DNA from: Planctomycetota bacterium
GTDB lineage: Bacteria; Planctomycetota; Planctomycetia; Planctomycetales; Planctomycetaceae
Direction: 5' to 3'
Assembly (NCBI GenBank): GCA_024278285.1
Contig: JAJRTM010000784.1
Span: forward strand, 1 to 8,426
DNA length: 8,426 bases
Under the pieces are notes generated by a model, which saw only the letters and a list, made by a program, of their open reading frames with translations, was not told the DNA's origin and ran no database searches. This document shows positions 1 to 7,105 of this stretch, one piece after another. Position numbers and translations under genes: made by a program. Positions within the stretch are counted from its first letter, which is position 1. Each line of letters opens with the position of its first letter.

Positions 1-216
1 AAAAGTATCGACATGGCTCGGTCCGCCGTGCATGAATAAAAATATGACTCGCTTGGCACGGGCGGGGTGATGACCGATCTTTTGTGATGAACTTTTTGCA
101 GATGCGGTTTGATGTAGCAAATCAGCCAAAGCCAATCCACCAAAACCACAACTCGCCTGACGCAACAGTTTTCGTCGTGAAGGGCGTAACTCAAAGGGAA
201 ATTCATTTTTTTTCAT
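1..216 (-). CDS. DUF1501 family protein, Tat-exported, N-terminal 72 residues only
   Basis: This is a partial gene that leaves the window at its 3' end. Reading from the ATG at 216 gives 72 residues beginning [20 protein letters not shown]. The SRRKLL segment (residues 13-18) followed by a small-residue hydrophobic stretch (about 21-34) is a twin-arginine signal peptide. The segment near residues 56-71, with [16 protein letters not shown], matches the start of DUF1501 proteins, which are sulfatase-like or alkaline-phosphatase-fold proteins of unknown substrate. The start lies 8 nt after the stop of the upstream cytochrome gene, so the two are almost certainly co-transcribed and perhaps translationally coupled; no clear Shine-Dalgarno is visible. 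In planctomycetes this pairing is very common, and the two products are presumed to act together in the periplasm. The family call is confident, the biochemical role is not known. Confidence 0.9.
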   Translation of the reverse strand, partial: MKKNEFPFELRPSRRKLLRQASCGFGGLALADLLHQTASAKSSSQKIGHHPARAKRVIFLFMHGGPSHVDTF

Positions 217-224
217 GATGATGT

Positions 225-3155
225 CTAATCGAGATAACGAAATTCGGTTGAAATCAGAAGAGCCTGGACCGCATCTTGCCATGCTGCTTTGATGATTTTC
301 TGTTCAACCGACTGATTTGATTTCTGGTCGATAAAATTTATGATCAGGTCGATTTCAGATTGATTCGGTTCACGGGCAAAAAGCATCAGATATAATTCGG
401 TCAGTCCTGCGGGAGACCCGATTCCATGTTTTGCAAACAGATTTTCGACCATTTCTTCTGCAGTTTTTCTTATCTGTTGACTGTTAAGCAGATAAAGTGC
501 CTGAGCCGGGACGTTGGTGATTGATCGTTTGCCGACAGCCATTTCAGGGTTGGCGAAATCGAAGAGTTGGCGTATCTCTTCGAGCTGATTTCGCAACACC
601 GGCTGATAAACAGATCGGCGTGAAATATGTTGATTCGTTTTTATTGCATTGGCCTGTTTATTGTTATCAACAGCCATTTTGCCCAGGTGTGTGACGGTTG
701 AGCCGCCGTGCGTTTCGTCTATTTGATTCTGGAAAACAAGAAAAGAATCGTGCAATTGCTCTGAAGTAAGCGGGCGTCTGTGGGCTCTCCATAAGAGGGA
801 ATTCTCCGGATCTTTTTGAAATGAATTGGCGTGGTGCGTTGCTGATCGTTGATACGCTTTTGTTAGAACAATTGCCCGAATCAAATCTTTTTGCGACCAG
901 TCATTTTCAATGAAATACAGACTTAATTCGTTAAGTAATTCCGGATGCGAAGGAGCAACGCCGAGCGTGCCGAAGTTGTCGACCGAACGAACAATCCCTT
1001 CTCCCAGCAAGTGCATCCAGACACGATTGACAAACACGCGGGAGACAAGTGGATGGGCATCATCGGTCAGCCATTGTGCCAGTTCGAGCCGTCCGCTTCC
1101 TCGCGGATTATGCAGCATCGAATTTTCGCCGCTGATTATTTTCAACACTCCCCGAGGGACTTTCTTTCCCAGGTTTGTATGCTCTCCCCGAATATGTATC
1201 GAGCAATCCTCAAACTGTTCTCGTTCCTGAACTGCAAAAGCCTGCGGAATCGGAGCAGGCGACTCTTTTTTCAATCTAGCCAGTTGAGTCTCTATTTGTT
1301 TGATCTTTTTCTGTTGAGCTGACTGCCCTTGTTTCAGTTTCGTTAGTTGTTTATTCATGGCGTCCATATCGAGAGTTGCATCAAGACGCACAAACTGAAC
1401 CGCATCTGCAATCACGTAACCTGTTGTTGCTTCATTGGAAACAATTATCTGCACTTCACTGTTCGCAGGGTAATCAAATTCACCAAGCAGCACATAATTC
1501 TGGCGGATACTCGGTTTAACAGATTGATCAATATTTCTTTTTCTTTCAGTTCCTGAATAAAGGCTCGAAACGGGAACATTTTTATCACGACCTGTTGAAC
1601 CGTTATATGCAAAGAGAACCCGATACCGCCCGGCTTGTTTAAGTGTCGCCTTGAAGATTACTTTTTTCTTCCCTTTCTCCTTTTTCATATCATGCAGGTA
1701 ATCAACACCGACAAAATTTTTGGAGTAAGTCGATGATGTCCACTCTCCGACCAGTTCAGCTTGTTTATTATCGATGGTGATTGCATGTAAGTTCTCTTCC
1801 AGCAGGCTCAGTTTATTTTGCTCTATTTTCAGATTCGCTTTTGCTTCTTTCAGTTTCTGTTGTTCAGAAGCGAGTTTCTTTTGAAAGTTGTCAAGAGCTT
1901 TGCGGTGAGCTTCGGGAATAGGAAGGTTTCTGCGTTTCCAATTAGAAACATATTGTTGCATCTCACCGTCAAGTACCTGTGTTCCATGAAAGATGCCTGC
2001 CAGCGCGTAGTAGTCTTCTGTCGGGACGGGATCGAATTTATGATCGTGACAACGGGCACAGCCGAGCGAAATTCCGAGGAAGACTTTGCCGAGTGTGTCG
2101 ATCTGTTCGTCGATGACATCAAAACGAAGTTTCGGCTTATCGCGTTCACTGAGCATTTTGGGGCCAAGCATTAAAAAACCGGTTGCAATTAATTTCTCGG
2201 CTTTTTCTTGATCACTTTCGGCTGGTAACAGGTCGCCCGCAATTTGTTCCCGGAAGAACTGGTCAATCGGTTTATCGTTATTGAATGAATCGATGACATA
2301 ATCCCGGTATCGCCAGGCGTTATGATGTGTCGCGTTGAAATCGCCACCGTTTGAATCGGCATAGCGTGCCACATCGAGCCAATGTCGCCCCCAATGTTGC
2401 CCAAACCGAGGGGAAGCAATCAGTTTATTGACAGTTTCTTCCCACTGTTGCGTCGTCGGGTCAGCGACAAACTCCATCACTTCTGTTGGGCTGGGAGGCA
2501 AGCCGGTTAAATCGTAATAAAGCCTGCGGATCCGATGCTGCGGCGTGGCTGGTTGGTTCGTTACGATTCCTGCTTTTTGCAGAGAACGATCCAGTTGCTG
2601 ATCGATTATCGCTGCAATCTGTTTTGCTTTTTCACGCTTCGATAATTGAGAAATCTTCTTGATGTCATTCCGGTCACTCGGCAATGGTTGGAATGACCAG
2701 AACTGTCGAGCCGCTTCCCAGTCGATACCCGATGTCTGTGATTTAATTGTTGTCGATTTGCGAGGATCAATCGCTCCCCGTTTAATCCACTGTTCAAAAT
2801 CTCGAACGATGTTCTCTGGAAGTTTTCCATCCGGAGGCATTTCCGAACCTTCGTACTTCAGCGATTCAATCAGCAAACTTTCTTCCGGTATGCCAGAAAC
2901 AATCGCAGTACCGGAATCACCACCCGTGATAAGCCCTTGACGCGAATCGAGCAGTAAACCACCCTTAACTGAAGCAGAGTCAGCCGCATGGCATTTGTAA
3001 CAATGCTTAACAAGTACCGGGCGAATTTTCTTCTCAAAAAACTCGATCTCACTTTGTTCCGCCCAGGCAAAATTAACGGGCAGAGAGAGCATCGTCAGAA
3101 TGAGAATAATAAAGCAGCGCGTTTTGCTACGAATCAAAGCCTCTCGCATAAGCAT
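225..3155 (-). CDS. Planctomycete cytochrome c protein: PSCyt1 - DUF1549 (PSCyt2) - golvesin-like insert - DUF1553 (PSD1)
   Basis: A 976-residue secreted protein. Residues 1-32 form a signal peptide (basic start, hydrophobic 14-30, likely cleavage after AWA at 32). PSCyt1 spans about 40-130, with heme motif C52-Y-K-C55-H56 and a likely distal ligand M106 in MPPDG. DUF1549 spans about 181-390 and carries a second CxxCH (C366-A-R-C369-H370). Residues 421-458 are rich in K, E, Q and L and look like a coiled coil. Residues 468-591 resemble the golvesin C-terminal / xanthan-lyase-like binding domain ([34 protein letters not shown]). A second coiled coil lies at 597-632. DUF1553 spans about 685-945. 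The protein is expected to be periplasmic and heme-bearing. A role in polysaccharide breakdown or electron transfer has been proposed for the family but not shown. Start: ATG 3155 is the first Met; ATG 3149 is a possible alternative. The gene leads a unit with the DUF1501 gene. Confidence 0.93.
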   Translation of the reverse strand: MLMREALIRSKTRCFIILILTMLSLPVNFAWAEQSEIEFFEKKIRPVLVKHCYKCHAADSASVKGGLLLDSRQGLITGGDSGTAIVSGIPEESLLIESLKYEGSEMPPDGKLPENIVRDFEQWIKRGAIDPRKSTTIKSQTSGIDWEAARQFWSFQPLPSDRNDIKKISQLSKREKAKQIAAIIDQQLDRSLQKAGIVTNQPATPQHRIRRLYYDLTGLPPSPTEVMEFVADPTTQQWEETVNKLIASPRFGQHWGRHWLDVARYADSNGGDFNATHHNAWRYRDYVIDSFNNDKPIDQFFREQIAGDLLPAESDQEKAEKLIATGFLMLGPKMLSERDKPKLRFDVIDEQIDTLGKVFLGISLGCARCHDHKFDPVPTEDYYALAGIFHGTQVLDGEMQQYVSNWKRRNLPIPEAHRKALDNFQKKLASEQQKLKEAKANLKIEQNKLSLLEENLHAITIDNKQAELVGEWTSSTYSKNFVGVDYLHDMKKEKGKKKVIFKATLKQAGRYRVLFAYNGSTGRDKNVPVSSLYSGTERKRNIDQSVKPSIRQNYVLLGEFDYPANSEVQIIVSNEATTGYVIADAVQFVRLDATLDMDAMNKQLTKLKQGQSAQQKKIKQIETQLARLKKESPAPIPQAFAVQEREQFEDCSIHIRGEHTNLGKKVPRGVLKIISGENSMLHNPRGSGRLELAQWLTDDAHPLVSRVFVNRVWMHLLGEGIVRSVDNFGTLGVAPSHPELLNELSLYFIENDWSQKDLIRAIVLTKAYQRSATHHANSFQKDPENSLLWRAHRRPLTSEQLHDSFLVFQNQIDETHGGSTVTHLGKMAVDNNKQANAIKTNQHISRRSVYQPVLRNQLEEIRQLFDFANPEMAVGKRSITNVPAQALYLLNSQQIRKTAEEMVENLFAKHGIGSPAGLTELYLMLFAREPNQSEIDLIINFIDQKSNQSVEQKIIKAAWQDAVQALLISTEFRYLD

Positions 3156-3166
3156 AGATACCTAAC

Positions 3167-3179
3167 CCGGCATAGCCGG
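3167..3179. repeat. Short palindrome CCGGC-ATA-GCCGG, left outer copy
   Basis: A 5-bp stem with a 3-nt loop lies 12 nt before the ATG of the leftward cytochrome gene, so it would form in that gene's 5' leader just upstream of the ribosome-binding region. It resembles the palindrome at 3351-3363 (10 of 13 bases, all differences transitions) on the other side of the 25-bp inverted repeat. It may influence translation or be part of a duplicated flank; neither is shown. Confidence 0.5.
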
Positions 3180-3187
3180 AACCAAAC
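3172..3187. repeat. 16-bp direct repeat, copy 1 (ATAGCCGGAACCAAAC)
   Basis: This 16-mer recurs at 3373-3388 as ATAGCCGTAACCAAAC, a single mismatch. The two copies bracket the 25-bp inverted repeat at unequal distance (9 bp on the left, 49 bp on the right). They may record a duplication that accompanied insertion of the central element, but the asymmetry means they are not a simple target-site duplication. Confidence 0.5.
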
Positions 3188-3196
3188 AAGAAAAAT

Positions 3197-3323
3197 GTAG
3201 GTTAGGCTTTCCAGCCTGACACGAATTGCACTGATATTTCAATTAATAATTCAGAACTCACTGGTAAACCAGAGAGTAATCATTTTGAAAACCACATTTG
3301 TCAGGCTGGAAAGCCTAACCTAC
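3197..3323. repeat. REPIN/MITE-like element: perfect 25-bp inverted repeat with 77-bp spacer
   Basis: The left arm is 3197-3221 and the right arm 3299-3323, exact reverse complements over all 25 bases. Each arm is also an imperfect hairpin by itself: GTTAGGCT, loop TTCC, AGCCTGAC in the left arm (one G-T wobble). The spacer contains another small palindrome, CTGGT-AA-ACCAG (3261-3272). Two REP-like hairpins in inverted orientation around a short spacer is the architecture of REPINs, which are moved by RAYT transposases acting in trans; no transposase is encoded here. Placement between divergent genes argues against a transcription terminator. The structure is seen directly; the mobile-element reading is inference that depends on other genomic copies. 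Confidence 0.65.
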
Positions 3324-3350
3324 GCATCAAAGAAATCGCATGCAGATATC

Positions 3351-3363
3351 CCAGCATGGCTGG
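3351..3363. repeat. Short palindrome CCAGC-ATG-GCTGG, right outer copy
   Basis: A 5-bp stem with a 3-nt loop, the partner of the palindrome at 3167-3179. It lies 27 bp outside the right arm of the 25-bp inverted repeat, whereas the left copy lies 17 bp outside the left arm. The two outer palindromes are in direct-repeat relation by sequence, unlike the inner arms, which are inverted. Confidence 0.45.
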
Positions 3364-3372
3364 TTCATTCTG

Positions 3373-3388
3373 ATAGCCGTAACCAAAC
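3373..3388. repeat. 16-bp direct repeat, copy 2 (ATAGCCGTAACCAAAC)
   Basis: Second copy of the repeat at 3172-3187, with 15 of 16 bases the same, in the same orientation. Confidence 0.5.
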
Positions 3389-3415
3389 TGATATTTGTCT
3401 ATAATTTGCGAGCCG

Positions 3416-3445
3416 TTCGCAAACTTTTACTGTTAATAATATAAT
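3416..3445 (+). promoter_or_regulatory. Candidate sigma-70-type promoter for the protease/ABC/OMF unit
   Basis: A perfect -10 hexamer TATAAT (3440-3445) is preceded, 18 bp upstream, by TTCGCA (3416-3421), a 4/6 match to the -35 consensus. It would leave a leader of about 165 nt before the TTG start at 3617. The region is AT-rich, and a second TATAAT at 3400-3405 has no recognisable -35, so chance matches are possible. No other promoter candidate upstream of this unit is clearly better. Confidence 0.35.
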
Positions 3446-3515
3446 GCGTCTTCTCCTTTGTCGAAAGTGCGTTATCGAATATACGAGATCAATTTAGTAA
3501 GTATTTCGACAAGTA

Positions 3516-3526
3516 GACACGGTGTC
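3516..3526. promoter_or_regulatory. Operator-like palindrome GACAC-G-GTGTC
   Basis: A perfect 5-bp inverted repeat with a single central base. It lies in the leader between the candidate promoter and the protease gene. It could be a binding half-site pair for a dimeric regulator, but no regulator gene is nearby and the site is short enough to be chance. Confidence 0.25.
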
Positions 3527-3602
3527 CGGTTTTCTCTGATATTCGAATCATGTACAATATGCTTCTCTTTTTCGTGTTAATTCAAAAATGATTATATTTC
3601 GT

Positions 3603-3608
3603 AAGGGG
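3603..3608 (+). promoter_or_regulatory. Ribosome-binding site AAGGGG that decides a TTG start
   Basis: AAGGGG lies 8 nt before TTG 3617. An in-frame stop TAA at 3602 closes the frame just upstream and no ATG or GTG codon occurs between them, so this site fixes TTG 3617 as the likely start of the protease gene. Confidence 0.7.
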
Positions 3609-3616
3609 TACCCTCT

Positions 3617-4249
3617 TTGTCTTTTCAAAACCGTGAAGATTTTTTGCATGCGGCTGGTCTTTTTGAATTTGCGATGCTGGTCATCGGATTATTTCTGGGC
3701 TGGGTGTTTTCGGTAGGTGCAGTCGAGCAGGTTCATTGGAACTTGTCCGCTGTGATGTGGGGCAGTTTGGCAGGAGCCGTACTGTTTCTGGTGATTCTTG
3801 GTGTAGAACATTTGCCTTTCGATCCACTTAAATCAATTCAAGATACCGTCCTTAAAATAATCGGTCGCCCGTTAAGCCAGTGTAATCTGCTGGAATTGGC
3901 GTTGTTGGCCTGTTTAGCTGGGATTGGCGAAGAAGTTTTGTTTCGCGGCTTTTTAATGACCTGGCTCGAATCAATTGGTGGGTACTGGATTGGCCTGGGG
4001 GTCAGCAGTGTCGCCTTTGGCTTGGTACATTCGGTCACCTGGGTTTACACAATCTTCGCAACCATGGCTGGGGGTTTCCTCGGCTGGCTGTTTGATGCGA
4101 CCGGCCAACGAAACCTGCTGGTTCCGATTGTCAGTCATTCTTTGTACGACTTTCTCGCATTCATCATGATCGCCCGCGAAGCAAAAAAAATGTACGACGA
4201 CGAACCATTCGAAGAAGAACCTGAAACCAAAAACGAATTTGAATGGTAG
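3617..4249 (+). CDS. CPBP family intramembrane metalloprotease (CAAX/Rce1-like)
   Basis: A 210-residue inner-membrane protein. Conserved motifs of the CPBP (Abi, PF02517) family are present in order: E105-E106-V-L-F-R110 in EEVLFRG, F134-G-L-V-H138, and H174-S-L-Y-D178. These supply the glutamates and histidines of the active site in Rce1-type proteases. Hydrophobic segments lie at about 15-33, 45-62, 92-104, 121-137, 143-160 and 168-186, and the protein ends in a very acidic tail (194-208). The start is TTG, set by an in-frame stop at 3602 and an AAGGGG site 8 nt upstream; the next Met is residue 20, inside the first membrane segment. The gene is first in a run with an ABC ATPase 49 nt downstream. 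Family members process prenylated proteins in eukaryotes and peptides such as bacteriocins in bacteria. The substrate here is unknown. Confidence 0.93.
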   Translation: MSFQNREDFLHAAGLFEFAMLVIGLFLGWVFSVGAVEQVHWNLSAVMWGSLAGAVLFLVILGVEHLPFDPLKSIQDTVLKIIGRPLSQCNLLELALLACLAGIGEEVLFRGFLMTWLESIGGYWIGLGVSSVAFGLVHSVTWVYTIFATMAGGFLGWLFDATGQRNLLVPIVSHSLYDFLAFIMIAREAKKMYDDEPFEEEPETKNEFEW

Positions 4250-4296
4250 AAGAGTTTAGTATTCCCAACCTGCTTCTTTCGGAAAGAAACTCTTCT
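4248..4296 (+). other. Intercistronic inverted repeat with alternative hairpins before the ABC ATPase gene
   Basis: AGAAGAGTTT (4248-4257) and AAACTCTTCT (4287-4296) are perfect 10-bp complements that enclose almost the whole gap between the protease and ATPase genes. A competing shorter hairpin, TTCTTT-CGG-AAAGAA (4274-4288), shares bases with the 3' arm, so the two cannot form together. The only Shine-Dalgarno-like sequence for the ATPase (GGAAAG, 4281-4286) is in the loop of the large hairpin and partly paired in the small one. No U-run follows, so this is not a typical terminator. A role in tuning translation or RNA processing is inference. Confidence 0.4.
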
Positions 4297-4298
4297 GT

Positions 4299-5066
4299 AT
4301 GTCTTTGATTGTCCTGAAAGAAGTTCGCAAGGTTTACGATCTTGGCGAGGTGCAGGTGGTTGCGCTCCAGGATGCGACGCTGACTATCGAAAAAGGGGAG
4401 TACGTCGCGTTGATTGGTCCTTCTGGTTCAGGCAAATCGACATTGATGAACACACTCGGCTGCCTGGATCGTCCGACTTCTGGCAGTTATCTGCTTGACG
4501 GAAAAGAAGTCGTCTCGATGTCGAAAGACCAACGAGCTGCGATTCGCAACAAACACCTCGGGTTTGTCTTTCAAAATTTCAATCTTCTTTCCAGAACAAC
4601 GGCCCTGGAAAATGTAGAACTGCCATTGCTTTATACAAAAGGTGTTACCCCAAAACAGCGGCGTCAACGAGCTATTGAAACACTGGAATCGGTTGGCTTG
4701 GGGGACCGCCTGCATCATCATCCCAGCCAGCTTTCCGGCGGGCAGCAACAACGTGTCGCGATTGCCCGGGCGCTGGTGAATAACCCCTCGATATTGATGG
4801 GAGACGAACCGACCGGGAATCTCGATTCCAAAACGAGTCGGGATGTTATTCGTTTGTTTCGCGATCTAAATACCCAAAAACACCTGACCGTTATAATCGT
4901 TACACACGACCAGAATGTCGCCCGCAATGCAGATCGCGTTGTCGTCATGCACGATGGGGTGATCGCAGCCGATTCTCATAACTTCGAAGACGCGATGCAG
5001 GCGTTACAAGCGTTAGAAACCGCAGCACTGGCAGAAACCGATGAAGAGTCCGCTGAATCGGAATGA
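4299..5066 (+). CDS. ABC transporter ATP-binding protein, LolD/MacB type
   Basis: A 255-residue cytosolic ATPase with the complete motif set: Walker A G40-PSGSGKS-T48, Q-loop Q92 in FQNFNLL, signature LSGGQQQR (145-152), Walker B ILMGDE (165-170, catalytic E170), D-loop NLDS (174-177) and switch His H203 in VTHD. The LGFVFQNFNLL and ARALVNNP context is typical of the MacB/LolD/FtsE (DUF214 permease-linked) class, which powers mechanotransmission transporters. Residues 232-255 are an Ala/Glu-rich acidic tail outside the domain. ATG 4299 places the start at the expected distance from the first strand; GGAAAG lies about 12 nt upstream. In this class ATPase and permease genes are usually adjacent, but here the next gene is an outer-membrane factor and the matching permease is on the opposite strand at 7013-8245. 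Pairing with that permease is inferred. Confidence 0.95.
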   Translation: MSLIVLKEVRKVYDLGEVQVVALQDATLTIEKGEYVALIGPSGSGKSTLMNTLGCLDRPTSGSYLLDGKEVVSMSKDQRAAIRNKHLGFVFQNFNLLSRTTALENVELPLLYTKGVTPKQRRQRAIETLESVGLGDRLHHHPSQLSGGQQQRVAIARALVNNPSILMGDEPTGNLDSKTSRDVIRLFRDLNTQKHLTVIIVTHDQNVARNADRVVVMHDGVIAADSHNFEDAMQALQALETAALAETDEESAESE

Positions 5067-5107
5067 AATGATTCGCCCGGTTATGCCGTTTGATCGATAT
5101 TAAGGTT

Positions 5108-7105
5108 ATGACGAATCTCCCGTTTAACAGAGTTCTTGCGCTTATGCTGATCTGCACTGTAATGCTGACTGGATGTCAATATTACAGACAGGCAAGGTCA
5201 GTGATCACGCCAGAGCAGCGAAAAATGGTGCATCGTAAACCGGAATCACTTCCCAAAGCGACGATGACAACATTTTCCGAACCGCGAACTGTTTCACATT
5301 TGGTGAATGGAGAAGAGGAACTGCGCGTATCACTTGATGATGCGATTCGCATTGCTTTGGAAAACGCAGAAGTGATTCGCGTCCTCGGCGGTGTGACGGC
5401 TACTTCTTCGGGACGAACAATTTACGATCCCGCGATCGCCAATACCGCCATCGATCAGGCTCGCGGACGGTTCGATCCCAGGTTGAATATCAACAATACA
5501 CTCGGCTTAAACGAGACGCCTCGCGGTGCCTTTAGTGGGGCGCCGCCGGGTGCGCAAATTGTTGGTTCCGAAAACGATACCTATATTCTGGATGGTTCGA
5601 TCAGCAAAGTAAATCCGAACGGAGGGACTTCAACACTCCGCTTTGGGGCGACTCGCAGCGATATCGATCAGGGTATATTCCCGCTTAATCCGCAGGTGAA
5701 TCATTTTTCAGAATTGAGTTATGTGCAGCCGTTGTTACAGGGAGGCGGGATCGGACCGAATCTTGCACCGGTTTTAATTGCAGGAATCGATACCGAGCGC
5801 TCCTTCTTTCAACTGAAAGATTCCGTACAGAATTTAACGCGTGGAGTGATCGAAGCGTACTGGAATCTGGTCTTTGCAAGAACAGATCGCTGGGCTCGTG
5901 AGCAACAAGTTAAGCAAAGTGAATTTGTTGTTCAACGAGAAGAAGCGAGATTGAAGCATGGCTTCGCTAATATTGCAGATGTCGCGCAGGCAAAAGTTTC
6001 CTATGCCAATTTTCGAGCTTCGTTAATTACCGCAAAAAGTAATGTCCTGCAAAGAGAAGCAGCGTTACTGAATATCCTGGGAATTTCTCCTACCGAAGTG
6101 GGGGAAGTGATACCGATAACGCCGCCGCACAGGGAGCGCATTCAGTTTCATTGGGAAGAACTTGTCGGCTTGGCGGAAACGTATCGCCCGGATTTAATCG
6201 AGCTGAAACTGATCCTCGAAGCAGATCAACAGCGAGTGATTTCTGCCCAGAATAATGCGCTGCCTCGTCTTGATGCGGTTGCTTCCTACCGCTGGGATGG
6301 ACTTCGCGGACGGACTCCCGCGGGAACTTACATCTCCACAAACGGGGGAGAGTTTGCAGACTGGTCGATTGGTGTGAATTTCTCTGTCCCACTCGGATTA
6401 AGGCAGGCGCGGGCAACAGTTCGGCAACAGGAATTGATTGTTAAAAGAGATCAGGCGAATCTCGATCAGGGATTGCATAACGCCGTGCATCAACTGGCGT
6501 TGACGGTGCGGAACCTGGATCAATTTTATGAACAGCACGATGCCTTTACCATTACCCGAGAGGCGGCTCAAATAAATCTGGATCGTCAACTGAGTGCAGA
6601 AAAAGCTAACTTGGTGATCATCCTGAATGTCTTGCAGGCAATTGCTTCCTGGGGGAATTCGGTCAGTTCACAGGCTCAGTCGTTGACACAATACAATATC
6701 GAACTGTCTAACCTGGAACGTCAAACCGGGACCATTCTCGAAGCGCATGGCGTCCGATTTGTGCAGGAACGAATGCGATTTATCGGTCCGGTCAGATTGG
6801 GTCGCGATGCCAGTTACCCGAGCAGTATGATTCCGACAGAAAATAGTGAGCGTTATCCCGCTGGCGACGAACCCGCAGAAAATTCTTTCGACCTGGAGGA
6901 ACCGGTTCAAAAAACAAGCATGCTTCCATTCCCGTGGGATAAACCTGCGAATGAAATTGTATTACCTGAGATATCGCAAAAGAATCGAAACCGGGCAGAT
7001 GAAGTGTTGCCGTTATTCATACCGCAAAGCGTCGATAGGGTCGAGACGACTCGCCTGCCTCGCAGGATAAAAACCGAAGAAGATACCAACGCCACCCGCA
7101 AATAA
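5108..7105 (+). CDS. TolC family outer-membrane efflux lipoprotein with C-terminal extension
   Basis: From ATG 5108 this is 665 residues. A lipoprotein signal ends in LTGC (Cys23), so the mature protein should be lipidated. Two OEP (PF02321) repeats follow: the first (about 73-329) opens with SLDDAIRIALENAEVIR and holds YVQPLLQGGG; the second (about 349-545) holds WSIGVNFSVPLGLRQAR and long helices, ending near NLERQTGTILE. TolC-family trimers form a channel through outer membrane and periplasm for a tripartite pump. The last 100 or so residues are poorly conserved in look, Pro/Glu-rich and outside the repeats. An in-frame TTG at 5090 would add six residues (MIDIKV); I prefer ATG 5108 because it starts right at a normal n-region, though AAGG is only 2 nt away and no good Shine-Dalgarno supports either. 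The ATPase gene ends 41 nt upstream, suggesting one operon. The 3' end overlaps the convergent permease gene by 93 bp. Confidence 0.9.
   Translation: MTNLPFNRVLALMLICTVMLTGCQYYRQARSVITPEQRKMVHRKPESLPKATMTTFSEPRTVSHLVNGEEELRVSLDDAIRIALENAEVIRVLGGVTATSSGRTIYDPAIANTAIDQARGRFDPRLNINNTLGLNETPRGAFSGAPPGAQIVGSENDTYILDGSISKVNPNGGTSTLRFGATRSDIDQGIFPLNPQVNHFSELSYVQPLLQGGGIGPNLAPVLIAGIDTERSFFQLKDSVQNLTRGVIEAYWNLVFARTDRWAREQQVKQSEFVVQREEARLKHGFANIADVAQAKVSYANFRASLITAKSNVLQREAALLNILGISPTEVGEVIPITPPHRERIQFHWEELVGLAETYRPDLIELKLILEADQQRVISAQNNALPRLDAVASYRWDGLRGRTPAGTYISTNGGEFADWSIGVNFSVPLGLRQARATVRQQELIVKRDQANLDQGLHNAVHQLALTVRNLDQFYEQHDAFTITREAAQINLDRQLSAEKANLVIILNVLQAIASWGNSVSSQAQSLTQYNIELSNLERQTGTILEAHGVRFVQERMRFIGPVRLGRDASYPSSMIPTENSERYPAGDEPAENSFDLEEPVQKTSMLPFPWDKPANEIVLPEISQKNRNRADEVLPLFIPQSVDRVETTRLPRRIKTEEDTNATRK

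Larger units (their letters stand above)
3156..3616. other. Divergent intergenic region, 461 bp, rich in palindromes
   Basis: This stretch separates two divergently transcribed genes, so it must hold promoters for both and needs no terminator. I find no credible coding sequence in it. The left half (3167-3363) carries a cluster of palindromes listed separately. The right half is AT-rich and has two TATAAT hexamers on the plus strand (3400-3405 and 3440-3445), an 11-bp palindrome at 3516-3526, and an 8-bp inverted repeat TCGAATAT (3475-3482) / ATATTCGA (3539-3546). The last two could be operator-like or chance. No convincing -35/-10 pair was found for the leftward gene. Confidence 0.7.

Noticed and set aside
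945..1322. Plus-strand open frame inside the cytochrome gene
   Set aside because: It is antisense to the conserved DUF1553 and adjacent coding region, has no recognisable domain and composition typical of a shadow frame.
3197..3323. Inverted repeat as a bidirectional transcription terminator
   Set aside because: The flanking genes are divergent, so both start here and neither ends here. There is also no T-run after either arm.
3156..3400. CRISPR array
   Set aside because: Only two copies of each repeat, in inverted or unevenly spaced direct orientation, with no regular spacers and no cas genes.
5090..5107. TTG 5090 as the start of the outer-membrane lipoprotein
   Set aside because: Possible, but it adds only MIDIKV before a normal signal peptide and has no good ribosome-binding site; ATG 5108 is preferred, with low certainty.
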